A DNA stretch of 10,357 bases from Pseudomonadota bacterium (GTDB lineage Bacteria; Pseudomonadota; Gammaproteobacteria; Steroidobacterales; Steroidobacteraceae): positions 1 through 10,357 of the forward strand of contig JAKADE010000067.1 in the NCBI GenBank assembly GCA_021820785.1, given 5' to 3'. The notes beneath the pieces were generated by a model that was given only the letters and a program-made list of their open reading frames with translations, had not been told where the DNA came from and ran no database searches. Below are positions 1-6,639 of the stretch, one piece after another; within the stretch, counting starts at the first letter, position 1; each line of letters opens with the position of its first letter. Made by a program: the position numbers and the translations under genes.

Positions 1-571
1 TGCGCGGATAAAGCGCCTTGTGCTCGAAGAAAATCACCGGATCGTCATCGCGTATCGACTCGATCAGCAGCCCCTTGGCATCACGGGCGTTCGAGGGGAC
101 GACGATCTTAAGACCCGGGATCGCGGCGAGCAGACCGTAGATCGCCTGAGAATGCTGCGCGCCCATGTTCATGCCGGCACCCATGGCCATGCGGATCACG
201 ACCGGGCAGGTGCTCTTGCCGCCAAACATGTAGCGGAATTTCGCCACCTGGTTGTAAATCTGGTCCATGCAGACGCCAACGAAGTCCGCGAACATCAGCT
301 CGGCGACCGGACGCAGACCCGCGAGCGCCGCACCCGCCGCGGCCCCCACGATGGCCGATTCGCTGATCGGAGTGTCAATGACGCGCGCCGCTCCAAACCG
401 CGGCAGCAGCCCTTTGGTGACGCCGAAGATGCCTCCTGAGGCTTCGCGCTCGCCAGAGGTTCCCCCGGCACCCCCGGAGACGTCTTCGCCGAGAACGATC
501 ACCCGCGAATCCCGCTCCATCTCCTGGTGCAATGCCTGGTTGATGGCATCACGCATTGAAAGCTGTGGCAT
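1..571 (-). CDS. TPP-dependent 2-oxoacid/acetoin dehydrogenase E1 component, beta subunit (3' end outside window)
   Basis: 190 codons are visible before the gene runs off the left edge; the family is usually about 325-340 residues, so roughly 40 percent is missing. The protein opens MPQLSMRDAINQAL and carries VLGEDV at 25-31, where Glu29 matches the glutamate that activates the thiamine aminopyrimidine ring. It continues with RVIDTPISESAIVGAAAG at 63-80, ELMFADF at 91-97, and GAQHSQ at 137-142 with the conserved active-site His140. All are hallmarks of the pyruvate/acetoin dehydrogenase E1-beta family. The ATG at 571 is preceded by an AGGA site about 9 nt upstream and follows the E1-alpha stop by 27 nt. 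It should form an alpha2-beta2 E1 with that protein, decarboxylating a 2-oxoacid or cleaving acetoin and passing the acyl group to a lipoyl E2. No E2 or E3 gene is visible; these may lie beyond position 1. Acetoin, pyruvate and branched-chain substrates cannot be separated from sequence alone. Confidence 0.93.
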   Translation of the reverse strand, partial: MPQLSMRDAINQALHQEMERDSRVIVLGEDVSGGAGGTSGEREASGGIFGVTKGLLPRFGAARVIDTPISESAIVGAAAGAALAGLRPVAELMFADFVGVCMDQIYNQVAKFRYMFGGKSTCPVVIRMAMGAGMNMGAQHSQAIYGLLAAIPGLKIVVPSNARDAKGLLIESIRDDDPVIFFEHKALYPR

Positions 572-598
572 TAGGGTCGTCCTGCAGAATCGGCTGCT

Positions 599-1579
599 TC
601 AGTAGCTGATGTAGACGTCGCGGGTCAGATCCGCCTCGCAAGGCAGCGGCGCAGCGCGCGCCGCTGCGACGGCCGCATCGATCTGCGCGAGCACGTCACG
701 ATCGATCGCGTCGAGCTCGGCAGCACTGAGCGATCCACCGGCGCCAACGACCGCCCGGAATCGTTTCAGGCAGTCCATGGTCTCGCGCTGGCGTTCTATC
801 TCGCCCTTGGCGCGGTAATTCTGCGGATCACCCTCGAAGTGCCCATAGAAGCGCGTGGTGACCGCCTCGATGGTGCTCGGACCGGCGCCAGAGCGCGCGC
901 GCTTCAGCGCTCGCTGCATCGCGGCGCGAACTGCGAAGAAGTCGCTTCCGTCTACCCGCTCGGCAGGCATGCCGAACGCCGCGCTGCGCGCCGTGATGTC
1001 TTTCGATCCGACGGCGTAATCAGCGCCCGTGTGCTCGCTGTAACCGTTGTTCTCGAATACGAAAATTGCCGGCACGCCAAGCACGACCGCCAGATTCATC
1101 GCTTCGAAGACGGTGCCCTGGTTGCAGCTGCCGTCACCGCCGAACGCCACGCTCACCCGCCCTTCAGCGCCCTCGGCGCGGCGCAGCTGGCACGCGATTG
1201 CAGCGCCGACCGCCAGTGGCGGTCCGCCACCCACGATGGCATTCGCACCGAGCATGCCCTTGTCGAAGTCGGCAATGTGCATCGAACCGCCCTTGCCCTT
1301 GCACAGTCCGTCCCGGCGTCCATAGATCTCCTTCATCATGCCCGTGACGTCGCAGCCCTTGGCAATGCAGTGCCCGTGCCCCCGATGCGTGCTGACGATG
1401 TAGTCCTCGTCCGTGAGATCGGCACACACGCCAACCGCAACCGCCTCCTGTCCGGCATAGAGGTGCGTGAACCCGGGAATTTCGCCCGTGGCGATCTCCA
1501 CGTGCAGCCGCTCCTCGAACTCGCGTATCGTCTTCATGCGGCGATAGAAATCGAGCAACTGCATCGGGTCAGACTGCAC
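599..1579 (-). CDS. TPP-dependent 2-oxoacid/acetoin dehydrogenase E1 component, alpha subunit
   Basis: 326 residues, a normal length for bacterial E1-alpha. Visible motifs: GEIPGFTHLYAGQEAVAVG at 32-50, STHRGHGH at 63-70 (TPP/active-site histidines), GKGGSMHIAD at 95-104, and the thiamine-diphosphate/Mg motif from GDG at 148-150 to NN at 177-178. YGHFEGD at 245-251 holds a further conserved His247. The opening and the KGKGGSMHI block resemble acetoin dehydrogenase alpha subunits more than classical pyruvate E1-alpha, but this is a judgement from memory of the family. The start is a GTG at 1579. It is chosen because an AAGGAGG Shine-Dalgarno (1593-1587) sits 7 nt upstream and overlaps the Rieske stop codon; the in-frame ATG five codons later lacks such a site. 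It lies 12 nt after the Rieske gene and 27 nt before E1-beta, so all three are probably cotranscribed. Presence next to an oxygenase suggests the acyl-releasing step of a degradation pathway (inference). Confidence 0.95.
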   Translation of the reverse strand: MQSDPMQLLDFYRRMKTIREFEERLHVEIATGEIPGFTHLYAGQEAVAVGVCADLTDEDYIVSTHRGHGHCIAKGCDVTGMMKEIYGRRDGLCKGKGGSMHIADFDKGMLGANAIVGGGPPLAVGAAIACQLRRAEGAEGRVSVAFGGDGSCNQGTVFEAMNLAVVLGVPAIFVFENNGYSEHTGADYAVGSKDITARSAAFGMPAERVDGSDFFAVRAAMQRALKRARSGAGPSTIEAVTTRFYGHFEGDPQNYRAKGEIERQRETMDCLKRFRAVVGAGGSLSAAELDAIDRDVLAQIDAAVAAARAAPLPCEADLTRDVYISY

Positions 1580-1591
1580 GTCAGAGCCTCC

Positions 1592-2947
1592 TTACAGAGC
1601 GCCCGCAGGCTTGCCCTGCGGACCGTAGAGATAATCGTCGAGTACCTTGTGGAAATGCCTGATCCGCATCTCCTGGGCACCAATCCACAGTCCCTTGAAT
1701 CCTTTCGAGTGCATGCCCGCCTGAACGCTCGGAAGATTCTCCGCGTCCTGATCGAGCACCAGGCCGATCGACTTGTCGCCATGCTTCCACTGCTTGTGCT
1801 CGGCGCGCGCCGGCCATTCCTGTCCGTCCGGCACCAGTTCGAAAGTCATGATGTCGTAGAACATGCGATCGGGGTCTTGCGGATGGGGGCGCTGGCGGAA
1901 TATCCAGAAGTCGTCCGCGTGCACGTTGAGCGACAGGTTCGGGAATATCTGATAGTGAAAGTCATCCGTGAGCTGATCGTCGTTCAGCCGCGAATAGTCC
2001 TTTCCCTGGGATGCGCCAAAGATGCGCTTGTGCTTTTGCACGTCGCGCCGGATCTCGCTGATCGGGCGGTCATAGTCGGCGGGATCCATGCCCGCAGCCT
2101 TCATGATCGTCTTTATCGGCTCCGGAATCGCCGGGGGCTTACGCACCCTCGGCGAGAGCGTTCCGAACGGAATCAGATAACGATTGTGCCGCTCGTAACA
2201 GTCGATCTGCACGTCCAGATCATGCAGATACCACAGCAACTGCGGGTGTATGCCCTGAACGTGGTAAGTCTCGTTGAAGGCATCCACCGAGGTCTTCCAG
2301 TTGCAGTTCCACTCGACGGTGATGTCGCGTGTCTGGACCATCTTGTTCAGGTTGTACGGTTCCAGATGGCGCGGAATCGGATCGAGGAACTCGAGCAGTG
2401 GCTGCGGCGATTCGTTCAACGTGTACCAGACGAATCCGCCCCAGGTGTCGCAGTGAATCTCACTCAGCGCGTGATTCGGCTTACCCTGCGGGAACGTGTC
2501 GATGTCGGGGATGCGGTAAAACGACCCGTCGAGCTTGTATTCCCAATGATGGTACGGACACTTGAAGGTCTGCGAATCACCTGTCGTGCCGATGCCGCAA
2601 CCGCGCAAACGTGCTCCGCGGTGCTGACACACGTTGTAGAAGGCGCGAACGCCTCCGTCACGCTGACGCACGATCAGAATCGATTCCGGACCGATCTCGG
2701 TGACGATGTAATCGCCGGGCTCCGGAATATCCACTTCCCGCCCGCCGAGCAACCACACCTTGCTCCACATGCGCTCCCATTCGAGCTGCATGAATTCCCG
2801 CGAAAAATAGCGTCGCTGGTCGATCGGATCGTGTCCGAGATCCGGATCCGGCGCTTTCTCGATCGGCGTCTCCGTGGGGCTGCCGGCCTGCACCCGCGGC
2901 ACCGGGGTGTACGCCGGAGATTTCGATCGTTGCCAGAACTCGTCCAT
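1592..2947 (-). CDS. Rieske non-heme iron ring-hydroxylating oxygenase, alpha (catalytic) subunit
   Basis: 451 residues, normal for the terminal oxygenase alpha subunit of aromatic-ring dioxygenases/monooxygenases. The N-terminal Rieske domain has the [2Fe-2S] ligands Cys107-x-His109 (CQHRGARL) and Cys130-x2-His133 (CPYHHW). The catalytic domain has NWKTSVDAFNETYHVQGIH at 216-234: His229 and His234 are predicted Fe(II) ligands, Glu226 is the bridging acid (Asp in naphthalene dioxygenase), and Asp401 in LDQDAENLPSVQ is the likely third iron ligand. All catalytic residues are present. The ATG overlaps the upstream SDR stop by one base (TGATG) and has no obvious Shine-Dalgarno, so translation is probably coupled to the SDR. 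No small (beta) subunit, ferredoxin or reductase gene is in the window, so electron supply must come from elsewhere. Substrate class (aromatic acid, terpenoid, steroid, alkylamine) is not readable; family assignment is very secure. Confidence 0.96.
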   Translation of the reverse strand: MDEFWQRSKSPAYTPVPRVQAGSPTETPIEKAPDPDLGHDPIDQRRYFSREFMQLEWERMWSKVWLLGGREVDIPEPGDYIVTEIGPESILIVRQRDGGVRAFYNVCQHRGARLRGCGIGTTGDSQTFKCPYHHWEYKLDGSFYRIPDIDTFPQGKPNHALSEIHCDTWGGFVWYTLNESPQPLLEFLDPIPRHLEPYNLNKMVQTRDITVEWNCNWKTSVDAFNETYHVQGIHPQLLWYLHDLDVQIDCYERHNRYLIPFGTLSPRVRKPPAIPEPIKTIMKAAGMDPADYDRPISEIRRDVQKHKRIFGASQGKDYSRLNDDQLTDDFHYQIFPNLSLNVHADDFWIFRQRPHPQDPDRMFYDIMTFELVPDGQEWPARAEHKQWKHGDKSIGLVLDQDAENLPSVQAGMHSKGFKGLWIGAQEMRIRHFHKVLDDYLYGPQGKPAGAL

Positions 2948-3708
2948 CAGAATTGGACGCGTTTGGTGAAGCCGTTATCTGCGACGACGTTCGAGCCGGC
3001 CATGAGACTTCCGGCCGGGCTGGCGACGAACGCCACAATTCGCGCAACTTCCTCGGGCGTACCCATGCGTCCGCAGGGGATCTGCCGCAATGCATAGTCG
3101 TACAGCTTGGGCATCGTGCCCTTGATCAGCTCCCAGCTCCCGCCCTCGAAGTAGATCGGACCGGGCGAGACGGAGTTGACCCGCACGCCTTTCTTTCCGA
3201 CATGCTGCGCGAGCTGCTTCGCGTAGGTGATCAACGCCGCCTTCATGGCATTGAACGCCTGCGGGACGCCGAAGGTCTCCAGCGCATTGGTCGAGGAGAT
3301 GATGACGATGGATCCCGCGCCGGATTTCTCCAGATGCGGCATCAAGGTGTCGCAGCCACGCACTGTATGCATGACGTCGACCTCGAAATTCTTGGTCCAG
3401 TTCTTTTCGCTGTCGAACCCGCCGCCTGCACTGACGTTCGGGACGAAGATGTCGCAGCCTCCGAGCGCCCCGGCTGCGCGCTCGAGCCATGCTTTGTATG
3501 CCTCGCCGTCGCGCACGTTGACGGCTTCACCGGACACCTGCACACCGTGCCGCGCCAAGGCCTGCACAGTCGAGTCGACGTCTTCTTGTGTGCGGGAACA
3601 CAGCGCGATATCGACGCCCTCGGCGGCGAACAGTTCAACGATCGCTCGGCCGATGCCCTTGGTCGCACCCGTGACGATGGCTTTCTTTCCCCTCAGACCC
3701 AGATCCAT
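2947..3708 (-). CDS. SDR-family oxidoreductase with substituted catalytic residues
   Basis: 253 residues from the ATG at 3708, preceded by a GGAGGAG Shine-Dalgarno about 6 nt upstream; the reading frame stays open another 30 codons upstream, but that stretch has no family similarity. The Rossmann motif TGATKGIG is at 13-20. CSRT at 37-40 suggests NADP(H), and VNSVSPGPI lies at 177-185. The NNAG motif reads NVSAGG (91-96). The catalytic Ser is present in IISST (137-141) and Lys156 is present, but the usual Tyr of YxxxK is Phe152 (FNAMK, codon TTC) and the usual Asn of the Asn-Ser-Tyr-Lys tetrad is Met113 (DVMH). The fold is certain; ordinary alcohol/ketone oxidoreduction is doubtful without the Tyr hydroxyl, unless another residue replaces it. 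It is the first gene of the operon running into the Rieske and E1 genes, with a 1-bp overlap to the Rieske gene and about 100 nt of leader before it. Confidence 0.93.
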   Translation of the reverse strand: MDLGLRGKKAIVTGATKGIGRAIVELFAAEGVDIALCSRTQEDVDSTVQALARHGVQVSGEAVNVRDGEAYKAWLERAAGALGGCDIFVPNVSAGGGFDSEKNWTKNFEVDVMHTVRGCDTLMPHLEKSGAGSIVIISSTNALETFGVPQAFNAMKAALITYAKQLAQHVGKKGVRVNSVSPGPIYFEGGSWELIKGTMPKLYDYALRQIPCGRMGTPEEVARIVAFVASPAGSLMAGSNVVADNGFTKRVQF

Positions 3709-3814
3709 CGCGGACTCCTCCGAATGACTGTGCTGACGCGCGCCACTGCGGAGCGATTTCCGGAGTGTGCGATGCCCCCCCGGGGCAGCGAGCCGCAAGG
3801 GCTCTTGCCGCCCG
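3709..3814 (-). promoter_or_regulatory. Structured 5' leader of the SDR-Rieske-E1 operon
   Basis: The leader predicted from the promoter near 3815 contains three perfect short hairpins. GCAAG/CTTGC pairs 3795-3799 with 3804-3808. GAGCC/GGCTC pairs 3790-3794 with 3800-3804 and cannot form at the same time as the first. TGCCCC/GGGGCA pairs 3773-3778 with 3782-3787 around a 3-nt loop. None is followed by a T-run in the direction of transcription. No open reading frame of note and no known riboswitch class was recognised; a role in mRNA stability or attenuation is only possible. Confidence 0.3.
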
Positions 3815-3842
3815 ATTATAGGCAGCGCCCACCAAAATACAA
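3815..3842 (-). promoter_or_regulatory. Predicted sigma-70 promoter of the SDR-Rieske-E1 operon
   Basis: Read on the minus strand, a perfect TATAAT (-10) occupies 3820-3815. A TTGTAT (-35, three of six consensus bases) occupies 3842-3837, a 16-nt spacer away. Transcription would start near 3808, leaving a leader of about 100 nt before the ATG at 3708. The predicted operator at 3841-3854 overlaps the outer edge of the -35 box. Confidence 0.55.
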
Positions 3843-3854
3843 TCAGGCCTGACT
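3841..3854. promoter_or_regulatory. Predicted TetR-type operator, site 1
   Basis: AATCAGGCCTGACT contains the perfect 10-bp palindrome TCAGGCCTGA at 3843-3852. The same 14-bp pattern, AATCAGnnCTGACT or its reverse complement, occurs twice more, only beside the TetR gene (6621-6634 and 6640-6653). Its contact with the -35 box of the Rieske/E1 operon promoter suggests repression released by a pathway ligand (inference). Confidence 0.6.
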
Positions 3855-3903
3855 GTTTTTTTTATGAGCGATTTCAGGCACACTGCTCGGGTGCATCCGG
3901 GGC

Positions 3904-4704
3904 TCAGTCGGCCGATGCGCGGGCAGCAGCCAGACTGGCATTGATCTCCCGGGGCAAGGGGTTGCGCCTGAGGGTCACCCCCCCGTTCACTTGCAGGACT
4001 TGCCCGGTCATGAAGCACTCGTCCCCCGCGAGCCACAGCGCCCCGTTGGCGACATCCGCCACCGTTCCAATCCGCCCCAGGGGATATTCCTTGACGAATG
4101 CGGCCTCCAGTCCGGGCATCTGCATCTCGTTCGAGGTCATGGGCGTGGCGGTCAGGCCCGGAGCCAGCGAATTGACGCGCACGCCACGGGCACCGAACTC
4201 GTTGGCGAAGCAGCGCGCCAACGCCTCGGCGCCAGCCTTTGAGCCGATGTACGCCGCATGGTGGAACAGCAGGGCGTGCACGGAGGCCGATGAGGTGAGG
4301 ATCACCGACCCGCCACCGCCTCGGGCCAGCTGCTCGCAGAAAACCTGCAGAAAGAAATACGAGCCTTTGAAATGCAGATCCATCATCTGATCGATCTGCT
4401 CTTCGGTGGTCTCGAGCAGCTTGCCCATGAGGCCGAGGCCGACGCAGTTCACGGCGATGTCGAGTCTGCCGAATGCGTCGAGCGCGGTCTGCGCAAGCGA
4501 CTGCAATTGCGATTTCTGCCTGATGTCGCACAACGCGGCCCGACCGTCGATTTCGGCTGCGAATTCCTGCAGTTCGCGCTCCCTGCGGCCGGCAACGACG
4601 ACGCGCGCCCCCTCTTCGGCAAACCGTCGCGCAATCGCCTGACCCATGTTTCCGTTGCCGGCTGCGCCCAACACGACGGCAACTTTGTTTGCAAGATGCT
4701 TCAC
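3904..4704 (-). CDS. SDR-family oxidoreductase, probably NADP(H)-dependent
   Basis: 266 residues from a GTG start at 4704. The open frame extends to 5004, but that part is antisense to the well-formed divergent gene at 4753 and shows no family similarity, so the GTG just before HLANKVAVVLGAAG is preferred; a G-rich stretch (GGGGGCG) lies about 10 nt upstream. The nucleotide-binding loop is GAAGNGNMG at 13-21, a spaced variant of TGxxxGxG. AGRRERE at 38-44 has basic residues typical of NADP(H) use. The catalytic residues Ser138/Ser139 (LTSSAS), Tyr152 and Lys156 (YIGSK) are present, while the tetrad Asn is His111 (DLHFKG), a substitution seen in many SDRs. VNSLAPGLTATPM at 178-190 is the usual post-active-site segment. 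It is read divergently from the SnoaL-like gene across a 48-bp spacer. It could follow either of the other SDRs in oxidising or reducing a hydroxyl or keto intermediate; the substrate is unknown. Confidence 0.92.
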   Translation of the reverse strand: MKHLANKVAVVLGAAGNGNMGQAIARRFAEEGARVVVAGRRERELQEFAAEIDGRAALCDIRQKSQLQSLAQTALDAFGRLDIAVNCVGLGLMGKLLETTEEQIDQMMDLHFKGSYFFLQVFCEQLARGGGGSVILTSSASVHALLFHHAAYIGSKAGAEALARCFANEFGARGVRVNSLAPGLTATPMTSNEMQMPGLEAAFVKEYPLGRIGTVADVANGALWLAGDECFMTGQVLQVNGGVTLRRNPLPREINASLAAARASAD

Positions 4705-4739
4705 GATGCTTCGCCCCCAGATTGAATCGCCACACACAC

Positions 4740-4752
4740 AGGAGGGTCTCCT
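4740..4752 (+). promoter_or_regulatory. Ribosome-binding site inside a small inverted repeat
   Basis: The Shine-Dalgarno of the SnoaL-like gene lies in AGGAG-GGT-CTCCT, a perfect 5-bp inverted repeat with a 3-nt loop ending immediately before the ATG at 4753. A run of five CA units (4731-4740) precedes it. If folded in mRNA, the hairpin would hide the ribosome-binding site; the stem is short, so chance is possible. Confidence 0.45.
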
Positions 4753-5310
4753 ATGAATACCGATGTCGCAGCGCTGACGCAGCGCATCCGCGCACTGGAA
4801 GATCGCCTGGCGCTGCGCGAACTCGTGGCCCGTTACGGCATCGCCGTCGACGACCGGGAGATAGACGCGCTCGCCGCGCTGTTCACGCCCGATGCCTGCT
4901 TCCGCTCGCAGGACGGCGTGATGAACGCCCTCGGCCGCGAAGCGATCATCGAGCAGTTCCACCGCCGCTTCGCCGCCCTGAAGGCGACCAACCACGTCGC
5001 GCACGACCAGATCATCGAACTCGACGCCGCAGATCCGGATCGCGCCAGCGGTCTGGTCTCATCGCACGCCGAGGTCTGGCGCAACGGCCAGGCGCTGATC
5101 GCAGCGCTGCGCTACCGGGACCGCTACCAGCGCCACGAGGGCCGTTGGTGCTTCGCCGAGCGATCCCTGTCGTTCCTGTACTACCTGCCGGTCGGCGAGT
5201 ACGCCGAGGGACTCGGCAGCCTTCTGCGCATGCGCGCCTACGGTGATCGGCGACCTGCGGACTACCCCGAAGCGCTGCCCACGTGGCAACGCTACCACCG
5301 GAAGGATTGA
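4753..5310 (+). CDS. SnoaL-like / nuclear transport factor 2 family protein
   Basis: 185 residues, in the usual range for the SnoaL-like NTF2 superfamily (cone-shaped alpha+beta barrel; isomerases, hydratases, cyclases and small subunits of ring-hydroxylating dioxygenases). The opening pattern IRALEDRLALRELVARYGIA followed by DDREIDALAALFTPDACF matches the helical start of the SnoaL_4-type domain. The NHVAHDQIIEL segment near 77-87 and the aromatic RYRDRYQRHEGRWCFAERS near 119-137 match its later strands. Start: ATG with GGAGG 8 nt upstream. It diverges from the SDR at 3904-4704 and meets the MaoC gene tail to tail with no spacer. No metal or cofactor site is evident. Possible roles are double-bond isomerisation, hydration of a pathway intermediate, or a beta-subunit-like partner for the Rieske oxygenase. 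The last is suggested only by fold relation and proximity, since no other small subunit is present. Confidence 0.88.
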   Translation: MNTDVAALTQRIRALEDRLALRELVARYGIAVDDREIDALAALFTPDACFRSQDGVMNALGREAIIEQFHRRFAALKATNHVAHDQIIELDAADPDRASGLVSSHAEVWRNGQALIAALRYRDRYQRHEGRWCFAERSLSFLYYLPVGEYAEGLGSLLRMRAYGDRRPADYPEALPTWQRYHRKD

Positions 5311-5757
5311 TCAGCCCTCTGGCGAGCGCCGCTCGACGAGGTTCGTGCTGCGGCACGTGAACACCGGCTCGTTGCGCTGATTGAGCAGCGTGTACTGGAA
5401 TACGGTGACGCCGCGGCGGGGGTCCTTGCGCGAGGGGCGTTTGCTCAGACAGCGTGCGTGGGCTCGCAGCGTGTCTCCGGGACGCACCGCCTGGGGAAAG
5501 CGGACCTCATCCCAGGCAATGCCGCAGATCCAGGCAATATCGCCGCAGATCTGATGGTCGAGCTGACGCCACAGCGCCATCGTGTAGATGCCCGAGGCAA
5601 CGACGCCCCCGAAAATCGAGCGTTGCGCGGCTTGAGGATCGGCGTGGAAGTATTGTGGATCGTATTGACGGGCAAAAGACAGCAGTTGCGCCTCGTCGAC
5701 GTCAAGCCCACGGGACTCGCGCTCTTCTCCCTCGATGAGATCCTCAAAGTAGCGCAT
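5311..5757 (-). CDS. MaoC-like enoyl-CoA hydratase/dehydratase
   Basis: 148 residues, standard for a single hot-dog MaoC domain. It opens MRYFEDLIEGEERESRG, as MaoC proteins typically do. The hydratase active-site motif reads RQYDPQYFHAD at 30-40, with the catalytic Asp33 and His38, followed by FGGVVASGIYTMALW at 49-63. WDEVRFPQAVRPGDTLRA at 82-99 is the conserved middle strand region. The family hydrates 2-enoyl-CoA thioesters to (R)-3-hydroxyacyl-CoA. The start is 33 nt downstream of the SDR stop at 5791, so the two are probably cotranscribed from the operator-bearing divergent promoter. Only a poor Shine-Dalgarno is visible. Its stop (TCA on the plus strand at 5311-5313) directly abuts the TGA of the convergent SnoaL-like gene, giving a TGATCA junction. 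A CoA-thioester step in the pathway is thereby implied; the substrate is unknown. Confidence 0.93.
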   Translation of the reverse strand: MRYFEDLIEGEERESRGLDVDEAQLLSFARQYDPQYFHADPQAAQRSIFGGVVASGIYTMALWRQLDHQICGDIAWICGIAWDEVRFPQAVRPGDTLRAHARCLSKRPSRKDPRRGVTVFQYTLLNQRNEPVFTCRSTNLVERRSPEG

Positions 5758-5790
5758 ATCGGCCGTACACGCCGCCGCCCGCGGCCCCCT

Positions 5791-6549
5791 TCACTGCACC
5801 GTCAGGGCATTGTCGATCAGAATCTCGGCTCCATTGACGAACCGGGACTCGTCCGATGCCAGATACACCACGAGATTGGCGACATCCTCGGGTTTACCGA
5901 GTCCCCATGGTGCCGCCTCGTAGTCCTGCATCTTCATGCCGAGTGCCGCATTGGCCTGCTGCACCATGGGCGTCTCGATCGCACCGGCGTGGATCGAGTT
6001 GCAGCGGATGCCGTACTTGTTCATCTGGCAGTGCACGGCGATCGACTTCGTCATGGCCCGCACTGCCCCCTTGGCCGCGCTGTAGGCAAAGAACACCGGG
6101 TAGCCGAGATGGGACGCGACGGAGGACATATTGATGATCGAACCGCCGCCCGAGGAGCGCATCAGCGGTATGGCGCTCTTGCAACCGAGGAATACCCCCT
6201 CGGACATCACCGAGTTCGCAAACCGGAACTGCTCGAGGGTGGTCGTCTCGGGCGTGGCGATCACGACGACTCCGGCATTGTTGACGAGCACGTGCAACCC
6301 GCCGAAACGGGCCGCGCAGGCATCGATGACCTCACCCCAGCGGCGCTCGTCGCGCACGTCGTGCGCCAGGAACGCAGCGCTCTCCGCCCGAACGGCATTA
6401 AGCTCATCGGCCAGCTGCGCGCCGGCGGATTCGTTCAGATCCGTGATGAGCACGCGGGCGCCTTCACGCACCAGGGCGTGGGCATCTGCCCGGCCGAGCC
6501 CGGATGCTGCGCCCGTGATGAGCGCGACCTTTCCGTCCAATCGGTTCAT
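5791..6549 (-). CDS. SDR-family oxidoreductase, probably NAD(H)-dependent (cyclic alcohol/hydroxysteroid dehydrogenase type)
   Basis: 252 residues, a classical SDR. TGAASGLG at 12-19 is the Rossmann loop. LITDL at 34-38, with Asp37 at the end of the second strand, predicts NAD(H). NNAG is at 90-93. NMSSVAS holds Ser142/Ser143, and YSAAK holds Tyr156 and Lys160. The tetrad Asn position is Met115 (SVMSEG). GVFLGCKSAIPLM and the overall layout resemble cyclopentanol and 3-beta/17-beta hydroxysteroid dehydrogenases, but substrate assignment is inference. The ATG at 6549 is taken as start because MNRLDGKVALITG is the typical beginning; only a weak purine stretch (GAAAAG) precedes it. It is the first gene of a two-gene unit with MaoC and is divergent from the TetR gene across 148 bp containing two operator copies, so it is the most likely primary target of that regulator. 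Confidence 0.94.
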   Translation of the reverse strand: MNRLDGKVALITGAASGLGRADAHALVREGARVLITDLNESAGAQLADELNAVRAESAAFLAHDVRDERRWGEVIDACAARFGGLHVLVNNAGVVVIATPETTTLEQFRFANSVMSEGVFLGCKSAIPLMRSSGGGSIINMSSVASHLGYPVFFAYSAAKGAVRAMTKSIAVHCQMNKYGIRCNSIHAGAIETPMVQQANAALGMKMQDYEAAPWGLGKPEDVANLVVYLASDESRFVNGAEILIDNALTVQ

Positions 6550-6590
6550 GGCACTTTTCGGTTCTGGCTCGCGTTGAGCGGTCGGATGAG

Positions 6591-6619
6591 CTGAAGCTAC
6601 CAGCCAGACGTCAATATTT
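6591..6619 (-). promoter_or_regulatory. Predicted promoter of the SDR-MaoC unit
   Basis: On the minus strand, TTGAAA at 6619-6614 (five of six -35 bases) is followed after 17 nt by TAGCTT at 6596-6591 (three of six -10 bases). The layout copies that of the Rieske/E1 operon: in both, CTGATTG of the operator runs into the -35 TTG. The -10 is poor, so confidence is modest. Confidence 0.4.
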
Positions 6620-6620
6620 C

Positions 6621-6634
6621 AATCAGAACTGACT
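6621..6634. promoter_or_regulatory. Predicted TetR-type operator, site 2
   Basis: AATCAGAACTGACT is a near-palindrome with TCAG/CTGA arms. It differs from site 1 at 3841-3854 only in the two central bases. It abuts the predicted -35 of the SDR-MaoC unit. Confidence 0.62.
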
Positions 6635-6639
6635 TTTTT

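Noticed and set aside
839..3097. A 752-codon plus-strand open frame
   Set aside because: It is antisense to the E1-alpha and Rieske genes, which have full catalytic motifs. Its translation has no motif and is rich in Arg, His and Val, as expected from the complement of GC-rich codons.
3709..3798. 30-codon N-terminal extension of the SDR at 2947-3708
   Set aside because: The ATG at 3708 has an excellent GGAGGAG site and the Rossmann fold begins right after it. The extension lies in the predicted leader RNA and is not protein-like.
3843..3862. TCAGGCCTGA followed by a run of eight T as a plus-strand terminator
   Set aside because: The palindrome has no loop, so at most a 3-bp stem could form, and no plus-strand gene precedes it. 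The same motif recurs at the TetR promoter, which favours an operator.
4705..5004. N-terminal extension of the SDR ending at 3904 by 100 codons
   Set aside because: The extension is antisense to the SnoaL-like gene and shows no SDR similarity; the fold begins at the GTG at 4704.
5458..6594. A 378-codon plus-strand open frame
   Set aside because: It is antisense to the MaoC and SDR genes, whose families are certain; no domain is visible in its translation.
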